This document shows positions 1 through 6,479 of a DNA stretch of 10,172 nucleotides, one piece after another (the stretch's first letter is position 1; every line of letters begins with the position of its first letter). The DNA is from DATDRS01 sp035291605 (GTDB lineage: Bacteria > Chloroflexota > Anaerolineae > Anaerolineales > UBA6663), in NCBI GenBank assembly GCA_035291605.1, contig DATDRS010000406.1, positions 1 to 10,172 on the forward strand. Direction: 5' to 3'. Both the position numbers and the translations under genes were made by a program. Below the pieces are notes generated by a model that made no database searches, was not told the DNA's origin, and worked only from the letters and a program-made list of their open reading frames with translations.

Positions 1-108
1 CGGCCAGTAACGCCCGCGATGGCGGCAGGCATGACCGATCATGTTTGGACCATTGATGAACTGCTAAGTTTCCGTGTCCCGCCGCCATCCAAGTGGGAAA
101 CCCTGTGA
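1..108 (+). CDS. Transposase-like protein, C-terminal fragment
   Basis: Frame 1 is open from the left edge to a TGA at 106-108 and gives 35 residues containing TPAMAAGMTDHVWTIDELL and ending FRVPPPSKWETL. I recognise the block T-P-A-M-A-A-G-x-T-D-H-x-W-(S/T)-x-(D/E)-E-L as a C-terminal signature common in bacterial DDE-type transposases. It follows the catalytic core, which lies outside the window, so the IS family cannot be named. An ATG at 19 lies in frame but is only the Met of the motif, not a gene start. The reading frame looks intact to its natural stop, so this is probably the end of a complete gene to the left rather than a decayed scrap. The assignment rests on motif memory over a short stretch. 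Confidence 0.6.
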   Translation, partial: RPVTPAMAAGMTDHVWTIDELLSFRVPPPSKWETL

Positions 109-116
109 AACCGCTA

Positions 117-135
117 TGTCCCCGTTACAGGGACA
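117..135. repeat. Small inverted repeat behind the transposase end
   Basis: TGTCCC (117-122) is repeated inverted as GGGACA (130-135) around a 7-nt centre, starting 8 bases after the transposase stop. The adjoining string GGGACACTACCC (130-141) could be the right terminal inverted repeat of the insertion sequence, since IS ends usually lie within tens of bases of the transposase stop. This is inference: the left end needed to match it is outside the window, and no target duplication can be scored. Confidence 0.3.
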
Positions 136-155
136 CTACCCAATAGCCGTATAAA

Positions 156-186
156 GTGAAAACCACCGACACCACGGTGGTTTCAC
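156..186 (-). terminator. Probable terminator of the serine tRNA pair
   Basis: Arm GTGAAAACCACCG (156-168) pairs with CGGTGGTTTCAC (175-186) around a 6-nt loop, with one bulged base. Read on the minus strand it starts 4 bases after the discriminator base of tRNA-Ser(GCU), and the second arm is followed by TTTAT. Position and orientation suit an intrinsic terminator, but the T-run is short and the outer stem is AT-rich, so it may be weak. It could instead belong to the neighbouring insertion-sequence end. Confidence 0.5.
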
Positions 187-189
187 AGG

Positions 190-284
190 CGGGGTGGGTG
201 GGATTTGAACCCACGTGGGAGATTTTTAATCCCCCGAATCGCTTAGCAGGCGATTGCCTTATGACCATACTTGGCTACCACCCC
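190..284 (-). tRNA. tRNA-Ser (anticodon GCU)
   Basis: On the minus strand the acceptor GGGGTGG (284-278) pairs fully with CCACCCC (197-191), and the discriminator at 190 is G, as usual for serine. The anticodon arm is ATCGC-CTGCTAA-GCGAT with anticodon GCT at 247-245, which reads AGC and AGU codons. A long variable arm (about 217-235) forms an 8-bp stem with one G-T pair, diagnostic of a class II tRNA. The T arm is GTGGG-TTCAAAT-CCCAC. The bases after the discriminator read CCT, so the 3' CCA is not encoded and must be added by nucleotidyltransferase. It lies 6 bases downstream of tRNA-Ser(UGA). Confidence 0.95.
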
Positions 285-290
285 GGGGCT

Positions 291-380
<90 letters not shown>

Positions 381-410
381 TCAATTCGGAGGCGTGCTCC
401 GAGTGCAGCG

Positions 411-440
411 ATTGTACCACGCTGAATATAGAACTGTAAA
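411..440 (-). promoter_or_regulatory. Sigma-70-type promoter of the tRNA-Ser pair
   Basis: Minus strand: -35 TTTACA (440-435), an 18-bp spacer, then -10 TACAAT (416-411) preceded by TGG, which gives an extended -10. Start would fall near 404, about 24 bases before the first tRNA. The short leader contains a small CGGAG/CTCCG hairpin (387-401). Only one promoter is seen and the two tRNAs are 6 bases apart, so they are very likely cotranscribed and processed. Confidence 0.6.
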
Positions 441-442
441 GA

Positions 443-520
443 GATTACGGATGGTTGATTTCGGATGGTTGATTGACAAGCCATACCCAATCGGCAATCA
501 GCAATCCGAAATCTAAAATC
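443..520. repeat. Inverted pair of 7-bp-periodic tandem repeats
   Basis: GAT recurs at exactly 7-bp steps at 443, 450, 457, 464 and 471, giving five units of consensus GATNNNN. After a short gap, its complement ATC recurs at 490, 497, 504, 511 and 518, again at 7-bp steps. The two arrays face each other, so 458-475 and 495-512 pair as an 18-bp stem (16 identical positions, plus one that becomes a G-U pair) around a 19-nt loop. The stop codon of the gamma-glutamyltransferase gene (515-513) lies inside the second array. The structure occupies the gap between that gene and the tRNA promoter and may act as its 3' hairpin, although no T-run follows. Confidence 0.75.
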
Positions 521-2225
521 CCATCGCACAGCCGTCGGCGCGCGGATCGCTCCCGCCCCACAACACGCCATCTGGGTCACGGCGGATGATCTGGCCCCGC
601 CCGAACATCGCCCGCGCATAACCGGCGACCTCCGCCTGAAGGACGTGCCCGCGCGCAGCCAGCCCCTCGACGACCGCGCCGGGGAGGCCGACTTCGAGAT
701 TCACCTTGCCTCCCTCGATGGCCGGATCAATACAGAAGCGGACCCGATCCAGCGCGGCCTGAGGGTCGAGGCCGTCGTCAATCATCCCTACCACCACCTG
801 CATATGCCCCTGTGGCTGCATAAACCCGCCCATCACCCCAAACGGCCCCACCAATTCCTGTTGGGGCACGCCTATGTGCGTGCCCTTCCCCTGCGCGCTC
901 ACATCGCGGGTGATGAGCCCGGGGATGATGGTGTGATAAGGCCGCTTGCGCGGCGCGAGGGCGTTCGGGTGATCCGGGTCGAGTGAAAAACCGTGCCCTC
1001 GATTTTGCAGCGTGAAGCCCCACCCCTCCGGGACAATGCCCGTGCCAAAGCCCATGTAGTTGCTATTGATGAACGAGCACGCGTTGCCCTGTCCATCCAC
1101 GACGCAGAAATACACCGTGCCAGAGCCAGTGACCGGCGACCCGTGACGGGTATCGAGCGTTGCCCGCTCAGGATTGATGAGTGCGCGGCGCTGCGCAGCG
1201 TAATCTTTGGAGAGCAGCCCCGCGAGCGGAATGTCGCTGAACTTCGGGTCGGCCACATACCAGCTTGTGTCCGCGAAGGCCGTGCGCATCGCCTCGATGA
1301 GCAAATGCCAGCGGTCAAGGCCCATCGGGTCCAGGCTCTTCAGGTCAAAGCCCTCGAGCGCGTTCAGCGCGAGGAGCGCTGCCAGGCCCTGCCCGTTCGG
1401 CGGGCACTCCCACACGCGCACGTCACGGTAGACGGTGCTGATCGGCTCATCCCAGGTGGCCTCGCGCGAAGCGGCCGCGAGGTCTTCGACCGTCATCACC
1501 CCGCCCGCCTGTTGCACAACCTGGGCGATGCTCTTGGCTATGCCGCCTTTATAATAGGCTTCCTTACCGCCTTCGGCAATCGCGCGCAAAGTGCGTCCCA
1601 GTCCAGGGTTGTGAAAAATCTCGCCCGCGCGTGGGCCGCGTCCGCCTGCGGTCATCAGTTCGCGCCCGCCCGGCGCGGACTTCAATTGTTTCTCCGCGCC
1701 GCGCCGCCAAAAGTGCGAGGTCAGCGGGGACACGGGGAATCCCTCCTCGGCAAGACGGATGGCCGGGGCGAGGATGTCCGCGAGGGGCATGGAACCGTGA
1801 CGGGCGATCAGGTCACACCATCCGGCGCACGCGCCGGGGACGGTAATGGTATGGGCGTGAAAGGGAGGCAGCGCCCGATGGCTGATGGTTGATTCCTGAT
1901 TGCTGATTAAGCCTTGCTTTTCGAGGAGCTCAATGGTGAGTGCGGCCGGGGCGCGGCCAGAGCCGTTGAGCGCGGTCACCTGGCGCGTGCGGGCCTCGAA
2001 GTAGAGGGCGAACATATCGCCGCCCAGCCCGGTGGAGGTCGGCTCGGCGACGTTCAGCGCGGCGGCGGTCGCCACGGCGGCGTCGGCGGCGTTGCCGCCT
2101 CGCATGAGGATGGACAGACCGGCCTGCGAGGCCAGCGGCTGGCTGGAGGCGACCATCCCCCGGCGGGCGAGGACAGGCGAGCGGTAGGAGGCAAAAGTAG
2201 GTTCGGGAGCGGTGATGATAGGCAT
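513..2225 (-). CDS. Gamma-glutamyltransferase family protein (Ntn hydrolase)
   Basis: The 570-residue product belongs to the gamma-glutamyltranspeptidase/acylase family, whose members hydrolyse or transfer gamma-glutamyl groups (e.g. from glutathione) or act as amidases. Visible hallmarks are NAADAAVATA (about 45-54), GLGGDMF (66-72) and the autoprocessing site GSGTVYFCVVDGQGNA. In that site Thr370 should become the N-terminal nucleophile after self-cleavage into large and small subunits. Further hallmarks are FGTGI (393-397), KRPYHTIIPG (427-436) and GVMGGFMQPQGH (463-474). The last two suggest the acylase-like branch rather than classical periplasmic Ggt. Length is normal. No signal peptide is seen, so it is probably cytoplasmic. 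ATG 2225 was chosen because family similarity begins just after it and a promoter ends 7 bases before it. An in-frame extension to 2363 would run through that promoter. A repeat-derived insert occupies about residues 105-115. The physiological substrate is unknown. Confidence 0.9.
   Translation of the reverse strand: MPIITAPEPTFASYRSPVLARRGMVASSQPLASQAGLSILMRGGNAADAAVATAAALNVAEPTSTGLGGDMFALYFEARTRQVTALNGSGRAPAALTIELLEKQGLISNQESTISHRALPPFHAHTITVPGACAGWCDLIARHGSMPLADILAPAIRLAEEGFPVSPLTSHFWRRGAEKQLKSAPGGRELMTAGGRGPRAGEIFHNPGLGRTLRAIAEGGKEAYYKGGIAKSIAQVVQQAGGVMTVEDLAAASREATWDEPISTVYRDVRVWECPPNGQGLAALLALNALEGFDLKSLDPMGLDRWHLLIEAMRTAFADTSWYVADPKFSDIPLAGLLSKDYAAQRRALINPERATLDTRHGSPVTGSGTVYFCVVDGQGNACSFINSNYMGFGTGIVPEGWGFTLQNRGHGFSLDPDHPNALAPRKRPYHTIIPGLITRDVSAQGKGTHIGVPQQELVGPFGVMGGFMQPQGHMQVVVGMIDDGLDPQAALDRVRFCIDPAIEGGKVNLEVGLPGAVVEGLAARGHVLQAEVAGYARAMFGRGQIIRRDPDGVLWGGSDPRADGCAMGF
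1877..1911. repeat. 7-bp-periodic repeat inside the GGT gene
   Basis: GAT occurs at 1877, 1884, 1891, 1898 and 1905, five perfect 7-bp steps with variable remaining bases, the same pattern as the arrays at 443-520. Here it is translated in frame on the minus strand as part of the stretch GLISNQESTISHR, in a segment just before the conserved HTITVPG motif. The 35-bp array is not a multiple of three, so flanking bases must have been gained or lost for the frame to survive. Confidence 0.75.
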
Positions 2226-2231
2226 GCGGCA

Positions 2232-2260
2232 AGTGTAATCAGGGTCGGGCTTTGGGTCAA
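2232..2260 (-). promoter_or_regulatory. Promoter of the GGT-family gene
   Basis: Minus strand: -35 TTGACC (2260-2255), a 17-bp spacer, -10 TACACT (2237-2232). The expected start, 6-8 bases after the -10, coincides with the A of the ATG at 2225. No purine-rich ribosome site lies between. This supports both the chosen start codon and a leaderless transcript. Confidence 0.5.
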
Positions 2261-2331
2261 CACCTGCGAGGCATTGTTTACACTCAAGCGTTGTCAACGA
2301 GTCGCCCCTACCCGGCCCTCCCCGGTAATAT

Positions 2332-2360
2332 TTGCCTCTTCGACAATTCCTTAGGATAAT
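2332..2360 (+). promoter_or_regulatory. Putative promoter of the exported membrane protein gene
   Basis: TTGCCT (2332-2337), a 17-bp spacer and GATAAT (2355-2360) form a reasonable sigma-70-type promoter. Start near 2367 would give a leader of about 65 bases. An overlapping alternative is TCGACA (2340-2345) with GATACA 18 bases on. The 206-bp divergent gap thus holds promoters for both genes. I see no clear operator. Confidence 0.4.
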
Positions 2361-2431
2361 CACGATACAAGCGTGACCTACGTTGTCCCGTTAATCTAAA
2401 GCTGCGAATGGGGCGTTGTAAGAAAGAGGCA

Positions 2432-4834
2432 ATGAATACGCCGAACTATCACATTCTTCTGGCCGGCTGCCTTCTCTCACTCCTTTCCGCCCCTTCCCCT
2501 CGCCTTTTCGCCACAGCCGGATTCGAGGGGCATTACCGCCCAGGCAGTTGGGTGCAAGTGCGCGTCGAGGTGAATAACCCCGGCCCAGCTTTCGAGGCTA
2601 CGGTCGAGGCCGTAGGCGAAGATGCCACCCGCTATGCGCAGCCCATCTCTGTCGCGGCCGGTGGTTCAGCCATCGCCCAATTGTATGTGCCGCTGGATTG
2701 GACCAGGAACCGGCTGCCGGTGCGGCTGCGCCGGGGTGGAACCATCGTCGCCGAATCCGAAGCCAATTTACAGCCGCTAATCCCTGGGGAACGGCTGATC
2801 GGCGTGATTGGCGCTTCCACCGCGTCAGAGAGGATCATGGCTTTCCTGAAGTCCGCCCTCACGCCGCGTGGTCACGGGCAAGTGATCGAACTTTCGCCCG
2901 GCGATCTGCCCGCCGAGGCCCTGGCATGGGATTCGCTGGACGTGCTCATCGTCAGCAGTGACCTGGCTCTCACCAGGGCTCAGCGGACGGCTCTCCAGAC
3001 GTGGGTGGAGTTCGGCGGGCAGTTGCTGATGGCCGGCGTTATTCCTTCGGATATGGCGGAACTGGCCCCGGCTCAAATCCTCGGCTCGACGGCCCCTAGC
3101 GCTCCTTCTGCCCTGAGCCTCTATGCGCCCACCGACCCGCCCCCTGGCCCGCTCCGCGTGCTGCGACTCTTGCCCGATACAGAGGCCGACGTGATTCTCA
3201 GCCAGGGCGACCTGCCGTTGATTATCCGGTCGCACCTGGGGCGAGGGTCGGTGCTGGTGATCGCCTTTGCTGTTTCCGACCTGGCCGGTTGGGAAGGTCG
3301 GGCCAACCTGTGGTCCTCCTTGACCGCCGCGCCGGTCAATCAGCCACCGTGGGCAGGTGGCATCTCCGGTTGGACTTCCGCTCACCAGGCATTATGGACT
3401 CTGCCCGACTATCCTCTGCCGTCTGTTGGATTGATAGCGGGCTTCAGCCTCCTATATGCCGTGCTGGCCGGGCCGGTGAACCTGGCGCTGCTGACGCGCT
3501 TGAGGCGGCGTGGTTGGGCCTGGGCCACGGTCACCGGGCTGAGTGTGCTATTCAGCCTGGGGGCCTGGGCCATCGGCCAAACCTTCCACGGCAACAAAGT
3601 CGTCGTCCATCGGCTGGCCGTCGTGCAGGTGCCGCCGGGGGCCATGCGCGGGAGGGCCGACGTGCTAATCGGCGTTTTCGCGCCGAGGCGCGGCAATTAT
3701 TCGCTTCAGACCGAGTCGATCCTGATCAGGCCTCTGATCATTCCACATTCTAGCGCCCGGTCCCTGTTCCCGCCTTTGATCCCTTCGACGACTGCCACAT
3801 CGCCTCCCCTCATTCACCAGACCGAAATCGGCACGGCCCCCAACCTGAGGCTCGACGTGGGGGAATTCGCGGGATTTACGATGGCGGCGACCTCCCCGGT
3901 CCCGCCTGTGAGCGGTGAGGTGCAGTTGGATTTGAGCGACGTGCCCCGGGCGGTGGGATGGGTACAAAACGACGGCCACGCTGCCCTGGAGGACGCGGTG
4001 CTGATCGCCGAGCGAGGCTTTGCGCCGCTGGGAAGCCTGGCTCCGGGCGAACGGCGAGCGTTCAGCGTCGTGCTGGAGGTGGCCGCGCCCAGCACCCAGA
4101 TGACGACCTCCGCAAGCCCACACGAAACCGGCCTGACGGCCTGGAGCACAGGCGCCACCCAGCGGTATGCCATCCGCTATGTGCCGCTGATCGAGCGGAT
4201 TCTGGGAACCAAGGACTATTGGGCGCAGCCACAAGTGACCCGGCGCTTTCTGCTTCTCTCGGCCCTCCTGGCCGAGCACGGCAGCCTCCCGCCCGCGGAC
4301 CGGCCCACCGGCATATCGCTGGTCGGCTGGCAGGCTGACGCCCCGGTACAGGTGAAGGTCAAAAGCGGCGCGAGCCGAGCCGAGAGCGACACGCTATATA
4401 TTTACGAACTCGCCGCGCAAGGCCCACCGGCCGGCGACCGGATGAACGTGCCCGCTGCGCTGATGAGGTGGCAGATCCTCGACCCAGGCACCGTGGCGGA
4501 TCCGACCCCCTATAGCCTGTATCTCCAGAATCAGGCGGTTGTCTTCCGCTTTCAACCCTGGCCGGCTGCAGTCCCGGCTGAGGTGGGAGGCCTCAGGCTG
4601 CACTTGGGCCCCGGGGTTTTCAGCGGGCAGCCCACGCCGCTCCCGGCGGTCGCGCTGCGAAACTGGCACACGGGAGCGTGGGAGACACTACAGCCGCTCG
4701 CTTGGGGTCAAAACGAGATTCACGATTTGGAGAGCTATGTGGGACCAGACGGGGTGATTGACGCTCAGATTGCAGCCGGAGCAGAGCCGGTGAGCTTGCT
4801 GCGATTCGAGTTCAGCCTGACAGGAAGCCGGTAG
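2432..4834 (+). CDS. Exported membrane-anchored protein with amidotransferase-like domain, function unknown
   Basis: This 800-residue protein is not one I can assign a function. From the N-terminus it has: a signal-like hydrophobic stretch (8-20; possible cleavage FATA-G near 29); a beta-rich region (30-115); an alpha/beta region resembling class I glutamine-amidotransferase folds (about 120-205, with LIGVIGAS, VLIVSSD, GGQLLMAG) but without a visible catalytic Cys; two transmembrane helices (about 331-354 and 361-383); then about 415 residues of soluble beta-rich sequence. The RLRRRGW turn between the helices should be cytoplasmic, leaving both large parts outside. The segment LAGPVNLALLTRLRRRG resembles a recurrent motif in uncharacterised bacterial membrane proteins. 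LAGC at 10-13 looks like a lipobox, but the hydrophobic stretch lies after it, so lipidation is doubtful. Start: AAAGAGG precedes ATG 2432, though very closely. ATG 2408 would add eight residues with a basic N-region and remains possible. The gene stands alone, divergent from the GGT gene. Confidence 0.75.
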   Translation: MNTPNYHILLAGCLLSLLSAPSPRLFATAGFEGHYRPGSWVQVRVEVNNPGPAFEATVEAVGEDATRYAQPISVAAGGSAIAQLYVPLDWTRNRLPVRLRRGGTIVAESEANLQPLIPGERLIGVIGASTASERIMAFLKSALTPRGHGQVIELSPGDLPAEALAWDSLDVLIVSSDLALTRAQRTALQTWVEFGGQLLMAGVIPSDMAELAPAQILGSTAPSAPSALSLYAPTDPPPGPLRVLRLLPDTEADVILSQGDLPLIIRSHLGRGSVLVIAFAVSDLAGWEGRANLWSSLTAAPVNQPPWAGGISGWTSAHQALWTLPDYPLPSVGLIAGFSLLYAVLAGPVNLALLTRLRRRGWAWATVTGLSVLFSLGAWAIGQTFHGNKVVVHRLAVVQVPPGAMRGRADVLIGVFAPRRGNYSLQTESILIRPLIIPHSSARSLFPPLIPSTTATSPPLIHQTEIGTAPNLRLDVGEFAGFTMAATSPVPPVSGEVQLDLSDVPRAVGWVQNDGHAALEDAVLIAERGFAPLGSLAPGERRAFSVVLEVAAPSTQMTTSASPHETGLTAWSTGATQRYAIRYVPLIERILGTKDYWAQPQVTRRFLLLSALLAEHGSLPPADRPTGISLVGWQADAPVQVKVKSGASRAESDTLYIYELAAQGPPAGDRMNVPAALMRWQILDPGTVADPTPYSLYLQNQAVVFRFQPWPAAVPAEVGGLRLHLGPGVFSGQPTPLPAVALRNWHTGAWETLQPLAWGQNEIHDLESYVGPDGVIDAQIAAGAEPVSLLRFEFSLTGSR

Positions 4835-4840
4835 GGAGGT

Positions 4841-4884
4841 TGAATAGACGAATGTCAATGCTCCCATTGACATTCGTCTATTCA
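4841..4884. repeat. Perfect 20-bp inverted repeat (hairpin)
   Basis: Positions 4841-4860 and 4865-4884 are exact reverse complements of 20 bases each around a CTCC loop, beginning 7 bases after the upstream stop codon. No T-run follows on either strand, so it is not a textbook intrinsic terminator. It could still form the 3' end of the upstream mRNA by processing, or block read-through into the liv operon. Each strand contains GACGAATG-like units. Its perfect symmetry makes both strands encode nearly the same short peptide beginning NRRMSM, which explains spurious ORFs starting there. Confidence 0.9.
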
Positions 4885-4910
4885 CCAATCATCCGCATTT
4901 CGATTATACT
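4881..4910 (+). promoter_or_regulatory. Possible distal promoter of the liv operon
   Basis: TTCACC (4881-4886), an 18-bp spacer and TATACT (4905-4910). The -10 matches consensus at five of six positions, the -35 at four. It would give a leader of about 210 bases before livK. The rest of 4911-5073 holds no gene or clear structure that I can support. The AAAGGAGGAG at 5041-5050 looks like a ribosome site but has no start codon at a useful distance. Confidence 0.3.
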
Positions 4911-5073
4911 TACCTGGAACACCCTTTTGAGAGCTGCCCTTCACTCCTATCTGGCCTCGAACCCCGATGGCTATCCCTTTGCCCTTGTGCCCCTCTGCAA
5001 ACACGATTCAGCGTCATCGGCCCAATCGCTTTGGACCGGGAAAGGAGGAGATATTTATCAAGCGACTCGATGT

Positions 5074-5102
5074 TTGACACACGCGACCATCAGCCCTATT
5101 AA
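5074..5102 (+). promoter_or_regulatory. Main promoter of the livKHMGF operon
   Basis: A perfect -35 TTGACA (5074-5079), a 17-bp spacer and TATTAA (5097-5102). Start near 5109 leaves a leader of about 18 bases, just enough for the GGAGGAG ribosome site. Such a short leader leaves no room for a riboswitch, so any regulation from this promoter would be at the operator level. I see no convincing operator palindrome overlapping it. Confidence 0.6.
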
Positions 5103-5114
5103 TACGCAAGATTT

Positions 5115-5121
5115 GGAGGAG
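5115..5121 (+). promoter_or_regulatory. Strong ribosome binding site of livK
   Basis: GGAGGAG lies 5 bases before ATG 5127 and is the best Shine-Dalgarno site in the window. livG and livF have none recognisable, so livK should be translated more than the ATPases, as expected for a binding protein. Confidence 0.8.
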
Positions 5122-5126
5122 AAAAG

Positions 5127-6371
5127 ATGTCAAAGCGAACGTTCTCCGCGCTAACCCTTCTCGTCGTTGCCAGTCTGTTGCTGGCAGCCTGCCAGCCAGC
5201 CGCTCCTGGCGCGAAGCCGGTAATTAAGATCTATGCGAGTTGGCCGCTACAGGGGGCCATGATCCCCGAGGGTACAGCCATGCTCAACGCCGCCAAACTG
5301 GCGCTGGAGCAGGCTAACAACGAGGCCGGCGGCGCGACGCTGGAGTTGGTGTTCCTGGACGACGCCTCGCCGACGACCGGCTCGTGGGACGGCACGATCG
5401 AGGCCGAGAACGCGCAAAAGTGCGTCAACGATCCGCAGTGCCTGGTGTACTTCGGCACCTACAACTCAGGCGCGGCCAAGATCAGCATCCCCATCACCAA
5501 CAAGGCGGGCTTGGCGCAGATTACGCCGGCCAACACCTATCCCGGCCTGACGCGCGCCGTGCCGGGTGTCACCGACGAGGGCGAACCTGGCCTTTACTAC
5601 CCCACCGGCGAGCGCACCTACTTCCGCACGCATGGCTCGGACGACCTGCAAGGCGCCTCCGGCGCGGCCTGGGCTAATTGCCTGGGCTTCAAGAAGGTGT
5701 ACATCCTGGACGACCGGCAACTGTACGGCAAGGGCATCGCCGACGCCTTCGAGAAGCGCGCCAGGGAACTCGGCCTGGAGGTGCTCGGCCACGACGGCAT
5801 CGAGTCGGTGGACATTGACTTCCGCGCCTTGCTGACCAAAGTCAAGGCCGCCGGCCCCGACCTGGTGTACGCCGGCGTGCTGGTGGACTCGGGCGGCCCG
5901 CAAATCGCGCAGCAGATGGGCGCCCTGGAAATGTTTGACATCGGCGTCAAACTGATGAGCGAGGACGCGATGTACTCGGATGCCGTGCTTCAGGCCGTGG
6001 ACCCGGCCATCCTGGAAGGCAACTTGCTCGTCACCTTCCCCGGCCCGGCCCCCGACCAACTGCCGACCGACGTGGGCAAGAAGTTCTACCAGGCCTACAA
6101 GGCCAAGCATGGCGGCGATCCCATCGGCTGGGCCTCCTACGCCTATAACGCGACGCTGGTGATTATCGACTCGATCAACCGGGCCGAGACGAAAGACCGC
6201 GCCGGCATCCTGAAGGCCATGCGCGCCACCAAGGACTTCCCGGGCGTCGTCGGGCCGCTGACGTTTAACGCGGACGGCGACCCGCAGTCCTACGTCATGA
6301 GCGGCTTCAACATCGAGGGCGGCAAGTACGTGTTCGCCGACACCATCAGCGGCGACATGCAGTGCCCGTAG
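5127..6371 (+). CDS. livK: Branched-chain amino acid ABC transporter, substrate-binding lipoprotein
   Basis: This 414-residue protein captures the amino acid outside the membrane for the importer encoded downstream. The N-terminus has a basic start, a hydrophobic core and the lipobox LAAC with Cys22, so it should be lipid-anchored. The mature part fits the two-lobed type 1 periplasmic binding fold of LivJ/LivK (Peripla_BP_6). Landmarks are IYASWPLQG (35-43), a helix with AKLALEQANNEAGG (56-69), LVFLDDA (74-80), VYFGTYNSGAAK (107-118), YFRTHGSDDLQG (165-176), KKVYILDDRQLYGKG (189-203), DFRALLTKVKAAGPDLVYAG (231-250) and GVVGPLTFNADGD (373-385). Length is typical. Cys99, Cys105, Cys185 and the near-terminal Cys413 could form disulphides. 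The ligand cannot be read from sequence: Leu/Ile/Val is the default, but family members also bind other amino acids, amides or urea. Confidence 0.92.
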   Translation: MSKRTFSALTLLVVASLLLAACQPAAPGAKPVIKIYASWPLQGAMIPEGTAMLNAAKLALEQANNEAGGATLELVFLDDASPTTGSWDGTIEAENAQKCVNDPQCLVYFGTYNSGAAKISIPITNKAGLAQITPANTYPGLTRAVPGVTDEGEPGLYYPTGERTYFRTHGSDDLQGASGAAWANCLGFKKVYILDDRQLYGKGIADAFEKRARELGLEVLGHDGIESVDIDFRALLTKVKAAGPDLVYAGVLVDSGGPQIAQQMGALEMFDIGVKLMSEDAMYSDAVLQAVDPAILEGNLLVTFPGPAPDQLPTDVGKKFYQAYKAKHGGDPIGWASYAYNATLVIIDSINRAETKDRAGILKAMRATKDFPGVVGPLTFNADGDPQSYVMSGFNIEGGKYVFADTISGDMQCP

Positions 6372-6422
6372 CGCGTGCATGGAGCGGCTGGGGCCACATG
6401 GACAACGCAGGGTCATGAGAAG

Positions 6423-6453
6423 TGAGAGGAGGGGCTGGCAGCCCCTCCTCTCA
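6423..6453 (+). promoter_or_regulatory. livK-livH intercistronic hairpin
   Basis: Positions 6423-6437 and 6439-6453 are exact 15-base reverse complements around a single G. The realistic RNA form is a GC-rich stem of about 13 pairs with a TGGCA loop. No T-run follows and livH starts 26 bases later, so it is more likely a 3' stabiliser or partial attenuator that raises livK mRNA over the rest of the operon than a full terminator. Confidence 0.7.
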
Positions 6454-6479
6454 GGCCGACCAAGGAGTCGAACGCTACC

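Noticed and set aside
443..520. CRISPR array or intrinsic terminator as explanation of the periodic repeats
   Set aside because: The repeat unit is only 7 bp with three fixed bases and no spacers, and no T-run follows the stem.
993..1892. Plus-strand open frame (299 codons) inside the GGT gene
   Set aside because: It is antisense to the catalytic region of the GGT-family gene and shows no motif of its own.
2226..2363. N-terminal extension of the GGT gene to an ATG at 2363
   Set aside because: The extra 46 residues show no signal peptide or family similarity and cover the predicted promoter.
5070..5102. Ten-codon ORF after the AAAGGAGGAG at 5041-5050, considered as a leader peptide
   Set aside because: The ribosome site is about 19 bases away, the ORF coincides with the -35 and -10 elements of the main promoter, and the peptide MFDTRDHQPY has no run of Leu, Ile or Val as an attenuation leader would.
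4840..5154. Plus-strand open frame of 104 codons before livK
   Set aside because: It starts inside the palindrome, runs through both putative promoters and overlaps the start of livK. Composition does not resemble the neighbours.
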